Part shown: positions 1 through 5,949 of the stretch, piece after piece
Layout: each line of letters begins with the position of its first letter
Numbering within the stretch: the first letter of the stretch is position 1
Assembly: GCA_023245265.1 (NCBI GenBank)
Contig: JAHFKQ010000039.1
Span: 1 to 7,446, forward strand
Reading direction: 5' to 3'
DNA length: 7,446 nt
From: Candidatus Collierbacteria bacterium
GTDB lineage: Bacteria > Patescibacteriota > Microgenomatia > UBA1400 > MFAQ01
Position numbers and translations under genes: made by a program
The notes under the pieces: model-generated
Seen by the model: only the letters and a program-made list of their open reading frames with translations
The model's database searches: none
Told to the model about the DNA's origin: nothing

Positions 1-43
1 CGGCGAGGTTTTTCATATTCGGTAATTGTTTGGGTATACCAAG

Positions 44-72
44 AGTCTAATTAAGAAGCTCGTCGCTGTCAA
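44..72 (-). promoter_or_regulatory. Possible minus-strand promoter facing the left edge
   Basis: On the minus strand a perfect -35 box TTGACA (67-72) is followed after 17 nt by TAGACT (44-49), a -10 box with two mismatches to TATAAT. Transcription would start near 37 and leave about a 20-nt leader before an ATG at 16. The gene it would drive lies outside the window, so this rests on the two boxes alone. Confidence 0.35.
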
Positions 73-79
73 GATGAAG

Positions 80-85
80 TAAAAT
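80..85 (+). promoter_or_regulatory. -10 box of the first methyltransferase gene
   Basis: TAAAAT lies 5 nt before the ATG at 91. A start site 6-7 nt after the -10 box would fall on the start codon, predicting a leaderless mRNA. No good -35 box is visible 16-18 nt upstream. GAGG at 86-89 resembles a Shine-Dalgarno site but is only 1 nt from the ATG and would not be in the transcript. Confidence 0.45.
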
Positions 86-90
86 GAGGC

Positions 91-843
91 ATGGACCAGA
101 AAAATACCTCATGGCAAAAAGTCAGTAAATGGTATGGCTCGATTGTGGGAGAAAAAGGACACTTTTATCATCAGTCCCTCATTATCCCGCAAACCCTGAA
201 ACTCTTGAATCTAAAGTCCGGAGACAGACTGCTAGATGTGGCTTGCGGCCAGGGAGTTTTATCCAGAAGACTGGGAGAAACCATTAAGTATGTAGGCCTA
301 GATGCTTCCCGAGCCTTGATAGATGAGGCAAAATCGCTAGATCCCAATAAAGCTCACCGCTACTATGTCAAAGATGCGACTAAAAGCTTTGGCTTAACCG
401 AGACCTTCAATAAAGCGGCCATCATTTTGGCTCTTCAAAATATTAAAGAGCCGGAAAAGACACTTCAATATGTAAAAGAAGTCATGGAAAAAGGAGGGAA
501 ATTGGTTATCGTTTTGAATCATCCTTGTTTTAGAATCCCCAGACAAAGCAGTTGGGAAGAAGATAAAACCAATAAAATGCAGTACCGGAGAATTAACCGT
601 TATATGACTCCGATCGAAATACCCATCAATACCCACCCGGGTGAGGAAAACTCCCCCGTGACATGGTCTTTTCACCACCCCCTGGAAGATTATGCCAACT
701 ATTTATTTGGTAATGGTTTCTTAATTGAAAAAATTGAAGAATGGACCTCCACCAAAAAAAGTGAAGGCAAGGCCTCCAAGATGGAAAATCGAGCCAGAGA
801 AGAGTTTCCGATGTTTATGGCGATACTGGCGGTAAAGAAGTAA
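91..843 (+). CDS. Class I SAM-dependent methyltransferase
   Basis: A 250-residue protein with a Rossmann-like methyltransferase fold. Motif I, LLDVACGQG, is at residues 47-55, the acidic end of strand beta-2 is GLD at 69-71, a motif IV-like stretch FNKAAIILALQNI is at 106-118, and the post-motif MEKGGKLVIVLNHP is at 132-145. These show SAM binding and place it in the Methyltransf_11/25 group. The substrate is not readable: the C-terminal third (Trp/His-rich, about 150-220) carries the acceptor-specific part. There is no signal peptide or membrane segment, so it is probably cytosolic. The start at 91 is favoured by a -10 box 5 nt upstream. The gene converges on nadR and overlaps its 3' end by 29 bp. 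The fold is secure; the role (small molecule, lipid or quinone) is open. Confidence 0.85.
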   Translation: MDQKNTSWQKVSKWYGSIVGEKGHFYHQSLIIPQTLKLLNLKSGDRLLDVACGQGVLSRRLGETIKYVGLDASRALIDEAKSLDPNKAHRYYVKDATKSFGLTETFNKAAIILALQNIKEPEKTLQYVKEVMEKGGKLVIVLNHPCFRIPRQSSWEEDKTNKMQYRRINRYMTPIEIPINTHPGEENSPVTWSFHHPLEDYANYLFGNGFLIEKIEEWTSTKKSEGKASKMENRAREEFPMFMAILAVKK

Positions 844-1822
844 GCCGGTTGATCTCGGCAATGGCGATGGCCAGCCGTTTCTTTTTGGAGCCGTTGACGA
901 TGATAAAAGGTAAGTGTTTTTCTTTGAGCCGCTCGATGAATCTCCGGTGCATACCGGCGCGTAAATGTTCTCCGTCTCTAGTACCGTCCTGGACAAAGGG
1001 AATATCAATATCGGTCAAGATATAGAGAAGTGGTTTTTCCTTTTTCACCACTTTTTCCAGTTCCGGACTAAGAGTCCCGACATAGCGTTCGTGCCAGAGA
1101 GTAGTGGCAAAAGCGTCGGTGTCACAGATTAATAGACGATTGGCTTTTTTGAGGAGTGCGTCCTCGGTAAGATTTTGTATCGTAGCAATATGGATGAACT
1201 CATCGGTGGTCCAAGTCGTTGAACCTTGAGCAAACAATTTACCTTCGTAATATGACCGTCCATACTCAGGGACCCAGACGGTTTGGAAATGGGTAGCCAG
1301 GTCTTTGGCCAAGGTGGTCGTTCCGGTCGACTCTGCCCCCAGAATTACGATTTTGGGGGTATAAAAGGCCCGGGTAGACTCAGGTAAATAATCCCAGTGC
1401 TTCCAAATATCAGAACGAATTTGAGTGGCGCTGATGGGAATGTGTCGCCGTTCTAAATCGACTAAAATGTGCTGACTGCCCATAAACCGAGCATAAGGTT
1501 CACCATAGCTTTCCGAGGAAAAAACGACATCGGGAACAAAGCCTAAAAAATCAACGGTCAGTTTGGCCCAAGTTTCGGAAATATCTGTCGAGTTGGAATC
1601 GAGTGAGGCATCGTGCTCCAAGATGCGGACATCTAGGCCAGGAAAGGTCTCACGGAGCCAACCGGCTCTAACTTCGGGGGGAATTAGATAACGATCCGTC
1701 TGACAAAGAATGACGGTCAGTGATTGACATTGAGATAAGGCTGTTTCGATAAGAAACTGATGGCCCTTATGAAAAGGATAAAACTTGCCGATGATTAGAC
1801 CTTGGTTAAATCTTTTTTGCAT
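815..1822 (-). CDS. nadR: NadR-type NMN adenylyltransferase / ribosylnicotinamide kinase
   Basis: A bifunctional NAD salvage enzyme: the kinase phosphorylates nicotinamide riboside to NMN and the adenylyltransferase makes NAD from NMN and ATP. Counted from the ATG at 1822 (335 residues), the nucleotidyltransferase domain has GKFYPFHKGH with the catalytic HKGH at 18-21, and ISATQIR at 130-136 (ISxTxxR motif). The kinase domain begins near residue 157 with ILGAESTGTTTLA, where the usual Walker A lysine is a threonine; ICDTDAFAT at 232-240 is a plausible Walker B/substrate segment. The N-terminal helix-turn-helix repressor domain of enterobacterial NadR is absent, so no self-regulation is expected. 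An in-frame ATG at 1858 would add 12 residues; neither start has a clear Shine-Dalgarno site. The gene overlaps the pnuC end by 17 bp (53 bp with the longer start), indicating one operon. Confidence 0.9.
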   Translation of the reverse strand: MQKRFNQGLIIGKFYPFHKGHQFLIETALSQCQSLTVILCQTDRYLIPPEVRAGWLRETFPGLDVRILEHDASLDSNSTDISETWAKLTVDFLGFVPDVVFSSESYGEPYARFMGSQHILVDLERRHIPISATQIRSDIWKHWDYLPESTRAFYTPKIVILGAESTGTTTLAKDLATHFQTVWVPEYGRSYYEGKLFAQGSTTWTTDEFIHIATIQNLTEDALLKKANRLLICDTDAFATTLWHERYVGTLSPELEKVVKKEKPLLYILTDIDIPFVQDGTRDGEHLRAGMHRRFIERLKEKHLPFIIVNGSKKKRLAIAIAEINRLTSLPPVSP

Positions 1823-2483
1823 ACTTGGATAAAATTCTTTGCCATTTGCCGAGACCATAAAAGGCGTTAATCAAGAACGCGAGATATAAAAGTGAGAGGA
1901 AAGCCACGCCTTTTTGGTAATAGAGCCAGATACCGATAACATCCACCACGATCCAGAGATGCCAGTTTTCAATCTTGCGCTGGACTAAGAGAATGGTGGC
2001 GGCAAAACTGAGAATGGTCGTAAAACTATCAAGATAAGCGAACGAGGCCGCGACCGGGAAGTAGGCTGGTAAGAGCAGGTGAATGTTGGTCATAAAGAGA
2101 CCTAGGAGGTAAGTGAAGACCAAAATGGCCACGGAGTAACCATAATAGGCATTTCGATTAAGAGTGCCTACCTTCAGCTCCTGATTGTCCGTATCGGTGT
2201 CTGCCAGGCTTTTTGGCTTGAGCCATAGATACCAGCCCCAGAATGTGGTCAGGAAGTAATATACCTGCTCTAAGAGATCGGAGTAAAGATGGATTTGGTA
2301 GAAGAGGAAGCCGTAAAGGATGATGCCTAGGAGACCCACAGGCCAGGTAATGACCTTGTTCTTGGCAGCCAGATAGACCGACCAGCCGGTAAAAATGGTC
2401 CCGAAAAACTCCAAATAGCTCATGGGGTAGTTCAGAAGGGTAAAGAAAATGGTGTCCACGCTCAGGAAGGTTTGTATTGTCAT
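1806..2483 (-). CDS. pnuC: PnuC-family nicotinamide riboside transporter
   Basis: An inner-membrane carrier for nicotinamide riboside, working with the downstream NadR, which traps the substrate by phosphorylation. The 225-residue protein is almost wholly hydrophobic, with about seven membrane segments. Family-typical stretches are WPVGLLGIILYGFLF (47-61), YSDLLEQ (67-73), FWGWYLW (81-87), the NWHLWIVVDVIGIWLYY segment (173-189), and AFLINAFYGLGKW (202-213). The Trp/Asn/Tyr-rich helices match PnuC substrate-binding helices. The ATG at 2483 is chosen over an in-frame GTG at 2498 because the -10 box TATAAA (2490-2495) lies inside the longer reading, 6 nt before the ATG. Vitamin transporters of the same fold (PnuT, PnuX) carry other substrates, but the nadR neighbour argues for the riboside. 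Confidence 0.9.
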   Translation of the reverse strand: MTIQTFLSVDTIFFTLLNYPMSYLEFFGTIFTGWSVYLAAKNKVITWPVGLLGIILYGFLFYQIHLYSDLLEQVYYFLTTFWGWYLWLKPKSLADTDTDNQELKVGTLNRNAYYGYSVAILVFTYLLGLFMTNIHLLLPAYFPVAASFAYLDSFTTILSFAATILLVQRKIENWHLWIVVDVIGIWLYYQKGVAFLSLLYLAFLINAFYGLGKWQRILSKYAKKI

Positions 2484-2489
2484 AAGCAG

Positions 2490-2518
2490 TTTATACACCT
2501 AAGTTCGTGTATTGTCAA
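2490..2518 (-). promoter_or_regulatory. Promoter of the pnuC-nadR operon
   Basis: On the minus strand TTGACA (2513-2518) is separated by 17 nt from TATAAA (2490-2495), close to the sigma-70 consensus. The -10 box ends 6 nt before the pnuC ATG at 2483, so the transcript should begin at or next to the start codon. The -35 box shares five bases with the -35 box of the divergent methyltransferase gene. Confidence 0.7.
2493..2512. promoter_or_regulatory. Inverted repeat in the pnuC promoter, candidate operator
   Basis: Arms ATACAC (2493-2498) and GTGTAT (2507-2512) are perfect inverted copies separated by 8 nt. They fill the spacer between the -35 and -10 boxes of the pnuC promoter, and the right arm touches the divergent -35 box. 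A dimeric repressor here could block both directions. NAD-responsive repressors (NrtR, NiaR) control such operons in other bacteria, but I cannot match this repeat to a known consensus, and short arms of this kind can occur by chance. Confidence 0.35.
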
Positions 2519-2539
2519 CACTATCTTTAGGCATATAAT
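2512..2539 (+). promoter_or_regulatory. Promoter of the second methyltransferase gene
   Basis: TTGTCA (2512-2517), one mismatch from TTGACA, is followed after 16 nt by a perfect TATAAT (2534-2539). The -10 box ends 6 nt before the ATG at 2546, predicting a leaderless message. The -35 box is nearly superimposed on that of the divergent pnuC promoter, so the two promoters may compete for RNA polymerase. Confidence 0.65.
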
Positions 2540-2545
2540 GAAGAG

Positions 2546-3355
2546 ATGGAAGAAATTGCTAACCCACAGACTTACTTAGCCAGGATGAGCATGCCGCTCC
2601 AAGAAAAACTGAAAATCGCCAGATTCATTCCTAAAGGAACGCGGTCGGTGCTAGATGTAGGATGTGCCGACGGCACGGTGACGCTAGCCTTGGCGGAAAT
2701 GTACCCCGAAGTCGAGTTTGTCGGCCTGGACCTGGACGAGAGATTTATTGCCAAAGCACAGGCTAGGATAGGTAGACTAAGGAATATTAGATTTGAGACT
2801 GGGTACCTTCGGGAGAGACTTTCTGCCCCAGAGAGGTTTGAGGTCGTTTTGTTTTGTTCGGTGCTACATGAGTTTTATAGTTATGGGGAAGGAATTTCGA
2901 CAGTGGTAAAAGCCCTGGCCGATGCTCATGAAATATTAAAACCGGGGGGATCGCTAATCATCCGAGACATGATACTTTATGATTATGCCGAGCAATCCGA
3001 GCTCTGGATACCGGAAATGAAAGAAAAAGTATTGAAGAAAATGGGCATTCCTCCCCTATTAGCTGGTTTTGAAAAATATTTTGGAGTGATAAAAACTATC
3101 AAGGGTTTAAATCATTTTCTCCTGAAATATTTGTATGATGACAATTGGGAAAGGGAAGTCAAAGAAAATTATGTACCTGTCAGTTTTGAAAAATATGACC
3201 AAATTTTTAGATTGCTCGGGATGTCAGTCTTATTCCAAAGATCATCAACGATACCCTACCTCAAAGAAAAATGGATGGACGACTTTGGCTTTTCGGTAGC
3301 CGAAATAGAGAGCTTCCGTTCGACCGGGATAATTGTGGCTAAAAAATCAAAATAA
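2546..3355 (+). CDS. Class I SAM-dependent methyltransferase
   Basis: A 269-residue protein with clear SAM-binding motifs: VLDVGCADG at 35-43 (motif I), GLDLDE at 60-65 (acidic residues for the SAM ribose), FEVVLFCSVLHEF at 98-110 (motif IV region) and LKPGGSLIIRD at 131-141 (post-motif). This order places it in the Methyltransf_25/31 group. The C-terminal half (150-269) is rich in aromatic and charged residues and probably shapes the acceptor site; the substrate is unknown. It is no close copy of the methyltransferase at 91-843 outside the common motifs. There is no signal peptide or membrane span. Its leader is essentially absent (TATAAT 6 nt before ATG). The ABC transporter genes follow after 38 bp in the same direction but have their own -10 box, so a shared pathway is possible but unproven. 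Confidence 0.85.
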   Translation: MEEIANPQTYLARMSMPLQEKLKIARFIPKGTRSVLDVGCADGTVTLALAEMYPEVEFVGLDLDERFIAKAQARIGRLRNIRFETGYLRERLSAPERFEVVLFCSVLHEFYSYGEGISTVVKALADAHEILKPGGSLIIRDMILYDYAEQSELWIPEMKEKVLKKMGIPPLLAGFEKYFGVIKTIKGLNHFLLKYLYDDNWEREVKENYVPVSFEKYDQIFRLLGMSVLFQRSSTIPYLKEKWMDDFGFSVAEIESFRSTGIIVAKKSK

Positions 3356-3379
3356 AAAGTCTCCCGGCGGCCATTCTTG

Positions 3380-3385
3380 TATAAT
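3380..3385 (+). promoter_or_regulatory. -10 box of the ABC transporter operon
   Basis: A perfect TATAAT lies 8 nt before the ATG at 3394, which would give a leader of only 1-3 nt. No convincing -35 box is seen 16-18 nt upstream; that segment is the end of the preceding gene plus a C/G-rich patch. No terminator separates the two genes, so read-through from 2546 is also likely. Confidence 0.5.
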
Positions 3386-3393
3386 GAGTAGCT

Positions 3394-4344
3394 ATGCAGA
3401 ATGTGATTGAGGTAAAGAATTTAGTTAAGCGGTATAAAAAGGCCAAAGAAAATTCGGTAGATGATATTAGCTTTGAGGTAAAAGAGGGAGAATTTTTTAC
3501 CCTGTTAGGTCCCAACGGAGCCGGTAAAACAACCACCATTTCGATTCTTAACACGACCCTGTCAAAAACTTCCGGTAGTGTGAAAGTTGACGGACTGGAG
3601 ATCGATCAGTATGCGGACCAAGTGAGAAAAAAGATTGGGGTTATTTTTCAAAATCAGAGTTTGGATATGAATTTGACAGCCGAGGAAAATGTTCGCTTTC
3701 ATACGGTACTTTATGGCCTGTACCCCTACCGACCTTTGTTCTCTATGATGCCGAAAGGCTATCAAAATAAAGTAGAAGAACTGGCGGAAATTCTTGGTAT
3801 CGGCAAAGAAATACACAGCCCGATAAAAACATTTTCGGGAGGGATGAAAAGAAAGCTGGAGATTGTCAGAGGATTAATTCATAAACCAAAAATATTATTT
3901 CTGGATGAACCAACGACAGGTCTTGATCCTTTATCAAGAAAAAACCTGTGGAAATATTTAGCCGAAGTGAGAAAGACGGACAATTTGACCTTATTTTTAA
4001 CCACCCATTATCTGGAAGAGGCTGAAAGTGCCGATCGGATTTGTATCGTCGACAAGGGCAAAGTTATTGCCATTGGCACGCCCAATCAAATTAAGAAATC
4101 TTTGGTTGATGAGTATCTAGAAGTGGAAACTGCCGACAAGGACGGCCTTAGGCTGGAACTGGCGCAAAAGAAATTATCTTTTGAAGAGAATGGTACTTTC
4201 AAAATCAAATTAAAAAATGAACAAATACAGGAAGTGCTGGGAAAGTTAAAAACTAAAATCAAACACATCAAACTCCACGCTCCTTCGCTGGAAGAAGCTT
4301 ATCTGGAAATAATTAACTCACAAGAAAATAATGAAAATAATTAA
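3394..4344 (+). CDS. ABC transporter ATP-binding protein (ABC-2/DrrA type)
   Basis: The cytosolic ATPase of an ABC exporter, powering the membrane protein encoded directly downstream. In its 316 residues all nucleotide-binding motifs are intact: Walker A GPNGAGKTT (39-47), Q-loop FQNQ (85-88), signature SGGMK (148-152), Walker B ILFLDEP (167-173) with the catalytic Glu, D-loop GLDP (176-179) and switch His in TTHYLEEAE (203-211). Residues from about 235 form a C-terminal domain like the DUF4162 tail of DrrA-type drug or lipid exporters. An insert of about 15 residues (LYPYRPLFSMMPKGY, 109-123) lies in the helical subdomain. The last 14 bp overlap the permease start, implying translational coupling. 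The substrate (drug, lipid, polysaccharide or peptide) cannot be read from sequence. Confidence 0.93.
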   Translation: MQNVIEVKNLVKRYKKAKENSVDDISFEVKEGEFFTLLGPNGAGKTTTISILNTTLSKTSGSVKVDGLEIDQYADQVRKKIGVIFQNQSLDMNLTAEENVRFHTVLYGLYPYRPLFSMMPKGYQNKVEELAEILGIGKEIHSPIKTFSGGMKRKLEIVRGLIHKPKILFLDEPTTGLDPLSRKNLWKYLAEVRKTDNLTLFLTTHYLEEAESADRICIVDKGKVIAIGTPNQIKKSLVDEYLEVETADKDGLRLELAQKKLSFEENGTFKIKLKNEQIQEVLGKLKTKIKHIKLHAPSLEEAYLEIINSQENNENN

Positions 4345-5110
4345 TGCCCTGGTAGTTATCGCGATGAGAGACCTGACAAAACTCTTGAGAGACAAGGGGC
4401 GGATTATGGCCTCACTCATTTTCCCTTTGGTCTTTGTAGGCGTCTTGGGTAATAGCTTGAACTCTAATCTTTCGGCCGATGTCGGCTATAGTTTCTTAAC
4501 TTTTGTTTATATTGGAGTGATCGGCCAAAACCTTTTTCAATCGACCGCTTCCGGTCTAATTTCCTTAATTGAAGACCGGGAAAATGATTTTTCGCAGAGT
4601 ATGTTTATCGCGCCCGTCTCGCGCTATGTGATTATCATCGGCAAGATCATTGGTGAGTCGATGGTAGCGATGGTGCAGCTATTGGGTATTGGACTGATGG
4701 CTTTTATCTTTCGAATTCCCTTTACTTGGATACAAGTACTCGGAGTTGCCTCGGTCGTACCGGTCGTCACTTTACTGGGTGGTGCTTTCGGTGTTTTGGT
4801 CATGGCGAATTTGTCGAATCAAAAACAGGCCAACCAGATATTTCCTTTTTTAATCTTTCCCCAGTTCTTCCTGTCAGGAGTTTTTTCACCCATTAAACAC
4901 CTGCCAGGCTACTTAATGGTATTGTCTAGAATTTCCCCGATGACCTATGCGGTCGACTTGGTGAGAAGTATTTATTACCTCGGCAGTCCGGTGGCTGACA
5001 AAGTGGTACTGAATAGCGTCCAAACAAATCTGACCGTAGTGCTGGCCATGACAGTAGTGATGGTCGGGATTGGCACCTTCGTCTTTGTGAAGAACGAAAA
5101 AAATCGATAG
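4331..5110 (+). CDS. ABC-2 type exporter membrane subunit
   Basis: The membrane half of the exporter, partnering the ATPase just upstream. The 259-residue protein has about six membrane helices, near residues 26-43, 54-75, 103-126, 136-159, 168-187 and 232-254. The amphipathic N-terminus contains RDLTKLLRDKGR, a typical coupling segment of ABC2_membrane proteins. The family pattern is seen in EDRENDFSQSMFIAPVSR (81-98, cytosolic loop after helix 2) and in FFLSGVFSPIKHLPGY (179-194) followed by ISPMTYAVDLVRSI (201-214). It probably works as a homodimer with two ATPases, as DrrB and related exporters do. The start at 4331 overlaps the ATPase gene by 14 bp and has only a weak purine-rich stretch upstream. 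It ends 3 bp from the converging lipoprotein gene, with no terminator between them. Confidence 0.92.
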   Translation: MKIINALVVIAMRDLTKLLRDKGRIMASLIFPLVFVGVLGNSLNSNLSADVGYSFLTFVYIGVIGQNLFQSTASGLISLIEDRENDFSQSMFIAPVSRYVIIIGKIIGESMVAMVQLLGIGLMAFIFRIPFTWIQVLGVASVVPVVTLLGGAFGVLVMANLSNQKQANQIFPFLIFPQFFLSGVFSPIKHLPGYLMVLSRISPMTYAVDLVRSIYYLGSPVADKVVLNSVQTNLTVVLAMTVVMVGIGTFVFVKNEKNR

Positions 5111-5113
5111 TCG

Positions 5114-5332
5114 TTACTTGATGTCGGAAAAGTCCTCTTCTTGGATGGTGGTGGCTTTTAGATCGGCTTCAATTGAATTCACAGAATTGGACTGGCTTAA
5201 AGTGGGAGTCGCCGATACGGCCGGTGTGGCAGTCGTGTCTTCAGTTTTGGCGGGAGTGCCAAAAAGGGTACAGCCCGATAAGAGGACGGCGAAACCGAGA
5301 AGAAAGGAGAGGGAGATAATTTTTTTGTTCAT
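5114..5332 (-). CDS. Small lipoprotein
   Basis: A 72-residue putative lipoprotein. The N-terminus MNKK plus a hydrophobic stretch (5-20) ends in the lipobox LLSGC with the acceptor Cys at 21, so it should be lipidated and held on the outer face of the membrane. The mature part is short and disordered: a Thr/Ala/Pro/Ser-rich linker (about 23-50), then an acidic tail, SIEADLKATTIQEEDFSDIK (53-72). Similar EADL...DI tails occur, as far as I recall, in small secreted proteins of Patescibacteria. The ATG at 5332 is chosen because it opens the signal peptide; the frame runs upstream to 5467 but overlaps the preceding gene. It starts 5 bp after the stop of the coiled-coil protein gene, so the two are co-transcribed. 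Function unknown. Confidence 0.75.
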   Translation of the reverse strand: MNKKIISLSFLLGFAVLLSGCTLFGTPAKTEDTTATPAVSATPTLSQSNSVNSIEADLKATTIQEEDFSDIK

Positions 5333-5337
5333 ATTAT

Positions 5338-5880
5338 TTATTTTGCGTTTAGTGATTTGAGGGACTTGACTGCTTCCACCATGAGAGCGTGAGTGGCTTT
5401 GAAAGCTTCTCTGGCCTGATTGGCAGTATCTCTGGCCGCAAGGGCTTGAGTTTTTTGCTCCGACCATTTGGCCGGATCAATGCTTCTAAAGAGACTGACC
5501 GCGGTCTCACCTAGAGTTTTGGCTTCTTCCAGTTTGAGTTTGGCTTCGGCTATCTTAGCCTTGGCAAGGGTGGTATCTTTTTTGGTGGGGTCGATTGCCT
5601 CGAGGTGAGTCAGCATCCTAGTAATGATAGTACTTAAACGGGAGTAGTAATTGGCAAATCTTTCTTCCAGTCGATCGGCATGTTTGCCGGCGATGTCTGA
5701 CCGTCTCTCCTGACGATTCTCTTGCCGTTCCTCGCGATTGGCCGAAATACTGGCTTGGCGCGCTTCTATTCTTTCCGCTCTATTTTCTAGGCGATCTCCT
5801 ATCTGGGCGTGAGTAGGAGTAGTAAGGGTGAGAAAAACAAACACCAGCGGAATGAGAAAAAGAAATTTTATTTTTGACAT
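5338..5880 (-). CDS. Secreted Arg/Glu-rich coiled-coil protein, function unknown
   Basis: A 180-residue exported protein of unknown function. MSKIKF followed by a hydrophobic core and TPTHA at 21-25 is a good Sec signal peptide with cleavage after Ala25. The mature part opens with a highly charged helix (about 28-78) dense in Arg, Glu and Gln, such as ENREERQENRQERR-like stretches, then a helical section, a Lys/Ala/Glu-rich helix (103-128) and a last helix (138-176). The short motif IDPxK occurs twice (96-100 and 134-138), hinting at two related helical units. It has no Cys. The ATG at 5880 is preferred over a TTG at 5898 because the -10 box TATAAT lies inside the longer reading, 6 nt upstream of the ATG. 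The lipoprotein gene follows after 5 bp, so the two may act together at the cell surface. Confidence 0.75.
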   Translation of the reverse strand: MSKIKFLFLIPLVFVFLTLTTPTHAQIGDRLENRAERIEARQASISANREERQENRQERRSDIAGKHADRLEERFANYYSRLSTIITRMLTHLEAIDPTKKDTTLAKAKIAEAKLKLEEAKTLGETAVSLFRSIDPAKWSEQKTQALAARDTANQAREAFKATHALMVEAVKSLKSLNAK

Positions 5881-5886
5881 GGTTTC

Positions 5887-5892
5887 ATTATA
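5887..5892 (-). promoter_or_regulatory. -10 box of the secreted protein/lipoprotein operon
   Basis: On the minus strand a perfect TATAAT ends 6 nt before the ATG at 5880, again predicting a start of transcription at the start codon. No clear -35 box is found at the usual distance. It stands back to back with the plus-strand promoter at 5899-5907. Confidence 0.5.
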
Positions 5893-5898
5893 TAGCAA

Positions 5899-5949
5899 TG
5901 GTAAAATGACCGGGTACTTTAAACCAAGCCCAAAAAAACAGGAGGTAAG
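5899..5949 (+). promoter_or_regulatory. Extended -10 promoter, leader and strong RBS of the 145-residue protein gene
   Basis: TGGTAAAAT (5899-5907) is an extended -10 box (TGn plus TAAAAT). Transcription would begin near 5914 and give a leader of about 36 nt. It ends in ACAGGAGGTAAG, with GGAGG at 5941-5945, 4 nt before the ATG at 5950. This is the only strong Shine-Dalgarno site in the window, in contrast to the leaderless layout of the other genes. Confidence 0.6.

Larger units (their letters stand above)
1..90. other. Left-edge intergenic stretch; no gene resolved
   Basis: No gene can be assigned here. Plus frame 1 stays open from the edge to a TAA at 52-54, giving 17 codons, which is too short to tell the tail of an upstream gene from chance. 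On the minus strand an ATG at 14-16 reads off the edge as M-K-N-L-A. It lies downstream of a promoter-like pair (TTGACA at 67-72, TAGACT at 44-49), so a divergent minus-strand gene starting here is an alternative. Confidence 0.4.

Noticed and set aside
721..1008. Reading frame of 95 codons on the minus strand
   Set aside because: It overlaps two genes with clear family motifs in other frames and has no motif of its own. Similar antisense frames (394-678, 3562-3816, 6948-7133) were dropped for the same reason.
2484..2545. NAD riboswitch before pnuC
   Set aside because: pnuC riboswitches exist in other bacteria, but the -10 box lies 6 nt from the ATG, so there is no transcribed leader to hold one.
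3356..3393. Terminator between the methyltransferase and ABC ATPase genes
   Set aside because: The short C/G-rich patch has no stable stem followed by a T-run.
5333..5467. Longer 117-residue form of the lipoprotein
   Set aside because: The added 45 residues lie in another frame of the upstream secreted protein gene, and the signal peptide with lipobox begins exactly at the ATG at 5332.
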